From the NCBI GenBank assembly GCA_001939145.1, contig LSRX01000459.1, positions 298,788 to 362,787 on the forward strand: a stretch of 64,000 nt of DNA, given 5' to 3'. The DNA comes from Symbiodinium microadriaticum (lineage: Eukaryota; Sar; Dinophyceae; Suessiales; Symbiodiniaceae). The notes beneath the pieces were generated by a model. It searched no databases and was not told the DNA's origin. It saw only the letters and a program-made list of their open reading frames with translations. This document shows, in pieces, positions 58,093 through 64,000 of this stretch (its first letter is position 1; each line of letters begins with the position of its first letter). Both the position numbers and the translations under genes were made by a program.

Positions 58093-59521
58093 TTGAAGCG
58101 ACGGGGACAGAGCTGGGCCCAGCTCTCCGGGCACCCGCTCAGAACATGCCCTTTATGCCCGGCTATGGAGCCCTTGGTCAACCGGTTGAGGGATGACTTA
58201 GAGAGGGCACTGGGGCGGGCTGTCGCCTCCCCCGAGCTCATCCAGGCAGCGAATCGGACAACCCGTACCGGGAAAGTGGCAGCAGAAGGTACAGCACAAC
58301 GCTGGCCGATCTTGTCAGCATGGAAATGGTTCGTCAGGCTCAGTTCCGAGATAGAAGATTTTGGACATGACGAGGAGGCCAGCAGTCGAGCCGTCACCAA
58401 CTCGGAACAGGGGCACGATCTGGCATATCGTGGCATCATGCCTCAGGAGTTGGGTCGCTTCCTGAGGCGTCATGGTCAACCAACCTGCTCCCGTTCCCCG
58501 CCTGAGGAGGATGCTCCAGATGAGCAATACGGGTCCTTCCTTGACATGCAGGGTGCAGCGGATGAGTTAGCGGCCACCTCGGTGCGGTGTGTTCAAGCTG
58601 TTGGTGCAGCGATTGGTCCGCTGCGTCTCCTCATGCTGGGTTTACGCTGCGTTCGAGCAGAGTACCTGCAACGTCTGGACGCCTGGGCTTCAGCTATGAC
58701 GGCGTCCCTCAGCGAATCCGCTGCGCACACCAGAGGGCAGATCACTCCTGATGGAGCTGAGATGGCTGGCGCCCGACCGCCATACAGCAGTAAACCGGCT
58801 CCGTAGTGTATTCCGCTCTAACCAGTCCAACGATCGCCTGGCAGACATTCTGACGGAGTTCGGGGTACCGATGCGCATTGGCGCAGTCCTTTCTTGGGGT
58901 GCCAGCCAGGCCGCTTGGGCTGTATACCGACAAGCGCTGCAGCACGTCTGCAGATGTCCGTCGTCGCGCCTGTGCCACTCGTTGCATGCTGCCTCCGTTG
59001 TCGAGGGGCATGCCCCTGGTGCGGAAGGTTGGATGGTCCTTCCTGCGCGGCATGCTCGGTCACCATCCACTTCCGAGGCGGTTGCCGGTGGAACCGAGGC
59101 GCACATGCAGTAAAACGGCTGCAGGCCGAGGAAGCCGTACAACTTTGTCCAGACTGTCACTGGCTGTGGATAGCCTCGTACAGAGCCTTTCCGTCTGCTC
59201 AGCAGCTTGACATTCCGCCGGATATCAGCAGCCACATGGACAGGGTTGCGGCAGAATGCCTGCCCGGGGCCGGCTTTGGCAGCCCGCAGGTTGCACAGAG
59301 CCGTCAGCAACGCAAAGCGCGTCTTGGCCAGATGGCTCCGGTACGAGTGGGCACAGCTCATTCAGGCCGCTCAAGACTATATCCTGCGGCGGGGCAGCCT
59401 TGTGCAGGATTTTGAGCTGATTCTCACTCAGCTTCAACAGGAAGCAGACCGACTAGTCCAGCGCGGACTTGCAGAAAGCCGCCTTTCGCGGCGACATAGA
59501 CTCATTCGGCGAAGGTCGTAG
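58093..59521 (+). pseudogene. LINE ORF2: C-terminal cysteine-rich region
   Basis: The first frame (58093-58806) is helical and acidic. Further frames to 59521 include a cysteine cluster near 58985-59055 (CLRCRGACPWCGRLDGPSC and AAC), that is C-x2-C-x4-C-x2-C-x6-C-x2-C, followed by CPDC near 59150. LINE proteins often end in a zinc-binding cluster, though usually CCHC; this arrangement differs. It ends in a basic helix with stop at 59519-59521. Frameshifts separate the parts. Confidence 0.45.
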
Positions 59522-59915
59522 GATAAAACCGCATTGGGCGAACAGCCGACTGATCACTCTTTTGAAGTCTATCCATGCATTGAACTGTTGATTGCTCTTT
59601 TCGCTTTCTTTTTTCTCAAGGGGTCAACCTTCCATGGTGACGGATTGTTCGGTTTTCCCCTTTCAGTTCGCCTTGATAGAGATTTGCAGTCAACTGCAGT
59701 CTACCGCTTGCTGCGCCTGGGGAACCCTGGATCCAGGCAACTGTGGAAGCAGTTGTGCGTACTCGTATGCTTCAGCTGCTCACTGTGTTCTTTTCGACTC
59801 AGGATCCTTTCGTTCGTTTCGTGGTGTTGCTCCTTGTTGCTGTTTCCGTTTGTCGTGTTGTTGGGGCTTGCCCTTTAGGCCTTTTTGTTAGGCCAGGCCC
59901 GTGCCTTGGTCGACA
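59522..59915 (+). other. probable LINE 3' non-coding region
   Basis: A T-rich stretch with no domain lies between the last ORF2 frame and the CCTCA array. Membrane-like frames (LLLFPFVVLLGLAL) reflect T-richness and are not taken as genes. Confidence 0.5.
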
Positions 59916-59917
59916 CC

Positions 59918-59993
59918 TCACCTCACCTCACCTCACCTCACCTCACCTCACCTCACCTCACCTCACCTCACCTCACCTCACCTCACCTCACCT
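59918..59993. repeat. CCTCA pentanucleotide array
   Basis: About 15 near-perfect units of CCTCA. It lies at the probable 3' end of the LINE and stops about 17 bases before an exon (60011). Confidence 0.95.
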
Positions 59994-60010
59994 CTTTCTT
60001 GGAAATGCAG

Positions 60011-61322
60011 GTGAGCCCGGATCTGGAGAGGATTCGAGAGCTTCGGGAGGAGTGTGCGGCGCAACAGGCTAGGCTTACAGAGCCTCCGGGCCCGACCTGG
60101 AAGCCTCTTAAGTCGGTCCGCCCTCCGAAGTCGGAAGGCGCACGAGCACCACCTGGAGACCCTGCGGCGGCAGCTCCAGCGGCTGCAGCAGCGTCTGCAG
60201 GTCTCGGTCTGAGCATTTGCTTGGCTTCTGGCTAAGCCCCGGCAGAGTGCAGCATGTGATTGATGTGTGTTTGCTGGCCCTTCCCGATCAAATCAAGGAG
60301 ACGGAGAAGCTGGAAGAGAAAGCCCAGACAAAGGGGAGCGAGGTGCAAACTGCGTTTCTCTTCACAAGTGTGTTCGTCTGGGCCAAAAGCTTCGACCGTG
60401 GCCAACACCCATCAGCTGCAACCGAAGAGCTGATCTGCTTTGCTGGAGGCCTTGACAGAGGAGGAGAAGGCCAAGATCCAGCGGCGCGGGCAGGCCTTTC
60501 GGCATGATATATGCACGGCTTGGAACACAAGCGCGAGAGTTGAGAACGAAGGAGATCAAGCGAGTTTGAGCGTTGCCATCGCCTGTATAGTCAGAGCAAA
60601 GGAATCTCGGTATAGAGCCTCCAGTGGACTGAGAGCTGACCTGGTGAAGGTCGGAAAAAGAAGTGGCTAATACACCATTCTGCTACCATGGCTTTTTCCG
60701 ACACAGCTCCTGTGTCAGGTAGAAGCAGACATTGAGCGCGTCACACATGAGCTCGGCATGGTAAGAAGCTCAGACACTAGCCGCGTCTTGGTGCGTGGGA
60801 ATGCTCTGTGCTGCCTTTACTTGCGCTGGGAGGGATACAAGAGTCGAAGCAAGCATGTCCCGTACGTAGTTTCTCCAAGGGACGAAGTGAGGTGTCCACA
60901 GTGACGGTCCACATGTCATGCCCCCCTTTGCCAGGACACCGGCTCCCAGGCGGCGACAATGCTTTCTGCATCTTTGCTGCCGAGCGAGACGGACTTCAAT
61001 TGCCAGAGCCATCTCTTGTGCAGGAGGAGGATGAAGAAGATCCTCAGGAGGCAGGGCATTGTATATCATGCCACAGTGTCAGTCGACCACATCGATCAGC
61101 GCAGGAGCGGGATCAGGAAATAGCTCGTCACAGACGCGAGAAGGCCAGCACCGCTCTGCGCACAGTAAGTCCCAGCATAGGTTGTGCGCAAGTGTACTGA
61201 GATCTCAGATGTCATGATTCATGGAGTGACCTGAAGCCGAGTGCTTGCAGGAGCGCATCCAGAGGAGGCACCACGAAGACAAGCGTGCGATGCAGAAGGA
61301 TCGGCAGCAGTACATGAAATGA
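60011..61322 (+). CDS. charged coiled-coil protein, last exons
   Basis: Exons follow AG acceptors in the + direction: VSPDLERIRELREECAAQQA (from 60011), QIKETEKLEEKAQ (near 60287), ALTEEEKAKIQRRGQA (near 60448), VEADIERVTHELGM (near 60719), LLCRRRMKKILRRQG (near 61014) and ERIQRRHHEDKRAMQKDRQQ, which ends YMK-stop at 61320-61322. All are highly charged, heptad-compatible helices. I recognise no specific family. The gene must start upstream of 60011, so the LINE probably sits in one of its introns or just upstream; the first exons were not found. Confidence 0.5.
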
Positions 61323-63680
61323 GTCGTTTCGATGGCATCTTCTTCCGTTTGTTGCGACTTGTTACGGATGGCGGTCTCTGAATGCAAGGAGCGGCGACAA
61401 AATCGCGAAAGGAAATTCTCCGAGTGATCCAGAACGACGAAAAGGCAGCCTTTTCAGTTCATTCCCCGAAAAGGCTTCATGACCGTGGATTTGTAAAACA
61501 CTGTTGCCGACCTTCGGCCCTTGAACTCTCTCTTGGGAGCGAGGGGTGGTGGCCCACACCGCCATGGCCGTGGCCGTGGAAAAAGCCCACATGGAGCCCA
61601 CGCCACACATGTTGTCACTACTCGAGCAGCGTTTGTCTCGATGATAAGCGAAGAAGGCCAAGACATGGGCTCGCGTGGCAAGACGGAGCACCAAGGCCAA
61701 ACACAGAATAATTCAGTCTGTTAGATGGTGCTTGCAAGTGCAAGTGGTTTATGAGCCCGGCTTCGCGGAATTCTGAGAAGAACTGACGGCTCTTGAGCAA
61801 AGCACCCGCCTCTAGTAGGTTCATGCTTGGCACATAACTAAGCGATAGACGTAATATGGCATAATGCAGTTCGGCTATCCCGAGAGTGTCTCTGAACTGC
61901 TTGCATCTTTACATAGAGACTTTTTGTGTAATCCACGTACAATTAAGTGCATGTGTCGTACAGCCTGCTTGATGCGCCTGCTGACTGATTGGGAGAGACC
62001 GTCAGGCCATCTGTCGACACAGTACGTATTGGTTGGTACGTTCAGCTGAGGATGCCCGACTATGAGCTTCATGTTATATGAACCTATCCACACGCACCGC
62101 CTCCCCAATCAGACTCCAGGCTGGCTTCCCAGCCAAGCAGGATTTCTGCACAGGCCCTCCGAATGGAACTCAGTCCCCTCACGGCCTTGCAGCACAGATC
62201 CTTGCTGGACCCCGTCCGGTGGAGCTTATGCATGGAAAAGAGTCCATAGATTTTGAGACTACGGGTCATTGCGCTGCAGGGCCTGGTTACCGCTTGGCGC
62301 TGAACGCATGCGTGGTTTGTGCCAGGGACATTTGTGTGCCCGTTTCGTTAGACAAAGATTGCGACCAGCCTGCTCAGCGTGTCCATCGCTAGCGAACAAG
62401 GCTTCAAGCCGCACGAAAAACACCTGATCTGGCTGGCCTGCAGGCTAAATCAAGCAAAGACCTTGCTTTTCAATGGTTTAAAAGCCTAATAGCTTTGCAG
62501 TTTACGCAAGAAAAGAGCCATGAACCTTGCCTTGTCATGTGGTCGCAGGGAACCCCCTTGTGGGCCCATGCCTTCACAATGGAAGCGGTCTTGGCACGAG
62601 AGATTACAATTGCGGTGAGCCGGCGCACACTGATGTTGAGATTAGTAGACCGGCCGTTCTGTCGCGAATGCTGGCCCATCTGACATCCGAAGCATCCAGC
62701 TTGGAGCCAACACCAGTAGGTCGAGCCATGCTCTGACATTTCCAGGTAGCATCGGTCGGATTGGGTTACTCAGTAAAGGTGCCGTTGATTTCCCAGCGAA
62801 GTGGACTTCTCAAAAAGCTGATACCAAGAACGCGGACTGGCAGAACCAATGGTCAGTTGCAGTAGAGGCTGCCGAAGCCTGTCACTAGACAGACGACACA
62901 CGTACAGAGCCTCTCACGAAACTGAGCGGTGGTACGCAGCTTCCCCCGGCCCAACTTAGCCCGACTCAGCTCAGCAGACAGACTTACGCCCTTTAAAGGG
63001 GGTCCTGGAGCTGGGTGCGCCATGGCAAAGTTTCTTTCATGGCGCTTCTCCGGATGCCAGGTCCCGAGCTGCCGAAGCTGAACAAACTGAGTTCTTAACT
63101 TCTCGAAGTCCTGCACACTAAGTCTTCGGGCGAAGCCAAGCCGTGGTTCGGGCTTCGGACGTCGCGACCTCAATATCGCAGCGCTGAAGAGGGTCACTGC
63201 CTCATGTGGTCAGCACGCATGGGGCGCCCATGCCAATGCTTAGGCCAGATTGAGACACAACTGAGAGCCTGGGCCTGAGCCTTCTCCGAATGCCTAAGCT
63301 GGGGTGCAACGCTGGCATTCATTTGTGGACACAGCTTGGGACCAGCTCAGCAAGGACACGCACTGCTTTGCAGACGGCGTAAGTAGACACAAAATATGCA
63401 CCTAGATGCCGTTGTTCCGTTGATGTTGGCAAAGAGACAAACGAGCTCGGAAGCGCGAATCATCACGCCGCTCAAAGGGTTTTCAAAACATAGGTTCTCA
63501 GCCAACATCAGCCATGTTGGCGGTAGATGGCGGTTTCGCCGGATGCCTTGCTGGCGCTGCTGTTGGTGCATGCGTGGGAGCTCTCTGGACCAAGAAACAG
63601 GACAGAGGCCTGTGGCTTTCGAGTCTGGGGGGCAGCAGTCTGCTTTCCCGAACATTTATAAGCAAGTGATGCATTTAAAC
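61323..63680. other. no firmly supported gene; a few coding-like fragments
   Basis: A + segment near 62627 (DVEISRPAVLSRMLAHLTSE) and one at 62495-62683 look protein-like but isolated. A - frame at 62853-63197 has no ATG start. No exon chain or family motif. Confidence 0.3.
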
Positions 63681-63684
63681 TGTG

Positions 63685-63850
63685 TCTGTGTGTGTATATA
63701 TATATATATATATGTGCGCGTGTGTGTATCCTTCTGTATATATATATATATATATATACATATACACATATATATATATCTATATATTTATACATATATA
63801 TATATATATATATGTGTGTCTATATCCACCTATATGTACATGCATGCATA
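63685..63850. repeat. TA/TG microsatellite
   Basis: Alternating TGTG, TATA and CATA runs over about 165 bases. They generate false Tyr-Ile frames on both strands. Confidence 0.95.
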
Positions 63851-64000
63851 TGTGCATGTTACAACCCGAAGCCGTGGTGCGCCCCAGCCTGTCCTGGAAG
63901 GCCGTTCTCCTACTCGTCAACTGACGGCTGCATCGGAGAAGTTGCGACCTGATGCCTTGCTCCATCCTTTCAGGGTGACCGGCCTGAGAAGTAGTCAAGG
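63851..64000. other. window end; nothing identified
   Basis: Short non-repetitive sequence; no feature seen. Confidence 0.4.

Larger units (their letters stand above)
51200..59995 (+). mobile_element. degenerate non-LTR (LINE) retrotransposon
   Basis: In order the element has: a 32-bp tandem array; an ORF1 ending in a RING-H2 finger; an ORF2 with an APE-type endonuclease, reverse transcriptase, RNase H-like segment and cysteine-rich C-terminus; about 400 bases of non-coding sequence; and a CCTCA tandem array. Frameshifts in ORF1 and ORF2 show that this copy is dead. The 5' boundary is uncertain (about 50.8-51.27 kb), and the CCTCA array as 3' tail is inference. It lies directly upstream of an exon of a coiled-coil gene, in the same orientation. 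Clade cannot be assigned by eye. Confidence 0.8.

Noticed and set aside
59522-59891. Membrane protein in the T-rich stretch after the LINE
   Set aside because: Hydrophobic residues follow from T-richness, and the position fits a LINE 3' non-coding region.
1-64000. rRNA, tRNA or snRNA genes
   Set aside because: No recognisable conserved rRNA segment or tRNA TTCGANNC arm within a cloverleaf context was found by eye; a covariance-model scan would be decisive.

Overview
ORGANISM. The window looks like nuclear DNA of a dinoflagellate, probably a Symbiodiniaceae-type species; this is inferred, since no marker gene names the species. The reasons are: every gene I can reconstruct lies on the + strand, as in unidirectional clusters; coding sequence is cut into very short exons by small introns; the donors are mostly GC, sometimes GA and rarely GT, and nearly every acceptor is AG followed by G; simple repeats are abundant; and there is a SHQW-domain/ankyrin protein and a long degenerate LINE. 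Because exons are so short, most real genes do not appear as long open frames. I rebuilt them by matching protein families across frames and checking that the junctions keep frame. || LAYOUT. 1-672 is a CCTA-type tetranucleotide array. About 3.0-7.3 kb is a Pumilio/PUF RNA-binding protein gene, with a possible proline/glycine/tyrosine-rich N-terminal part near 1.5-1.85 kb. 7,513-7,912 is a two-exon gene for a 110-residue, probably mitochondrial, membrane protein. About 8.35-9.49 kb encodes a multi-EF-hand protein. About 9.59-10.79 kb holds exons of an unrecognised helical protein. 15,966-18,792 is a complete ClpB/HSP101-type disaggregase with one intron. 20.1-20.5 and 22.4-23.0 kb hold unrecognised exons. 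23,657-27,351 is an Erv41/Erv46 (ERGIC)-family ER-Golgi cargo receptor with at least a dozen small exons. 28.2-30.1 kb has unrecognised exons. 30.7-34.6 kb encodes a SHQW-domain/ankyrin protein; its first part appears twice around a single N, probably an assembly duplication. 34.7-45 kb is mostly repeats and weak fragments. 45.6-46.5 kb has coding-like exons of unknown type. 47.6-48.8 kb is a repeat complex around a 566-base gap. 51.2-60.0 kb is a degenerate non-LTR retrotransposon with a promoter-like 32-bp array, an ORF1 ending in a RING-H2 finger, and an ORF2 with APE endonuclease, reverse transcriptase, RNase H-like and cysteine-rich regions, followed by a CCTCA array. 60.0-61.3 kb holds exons of a charged coiled-coil protein. 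|| HOW IT FITS TOGETHER. These are unrelated housekeeping and signalling genes (mRNA control, calcium sensing, protein disaggregation, early secretory traffic, a possible sensor protein) that share strand and intron style. Regulation is not readable: I found no convincing promoter, poly(A) signal, rRNA, tRNA or CRISPR array. The most interesting items are the uniform GC/GA-AG introns (several with direct repeats at their ends), the RING-H2 finger in the LINE ORF1, and the SHQW-ankyrin gene.
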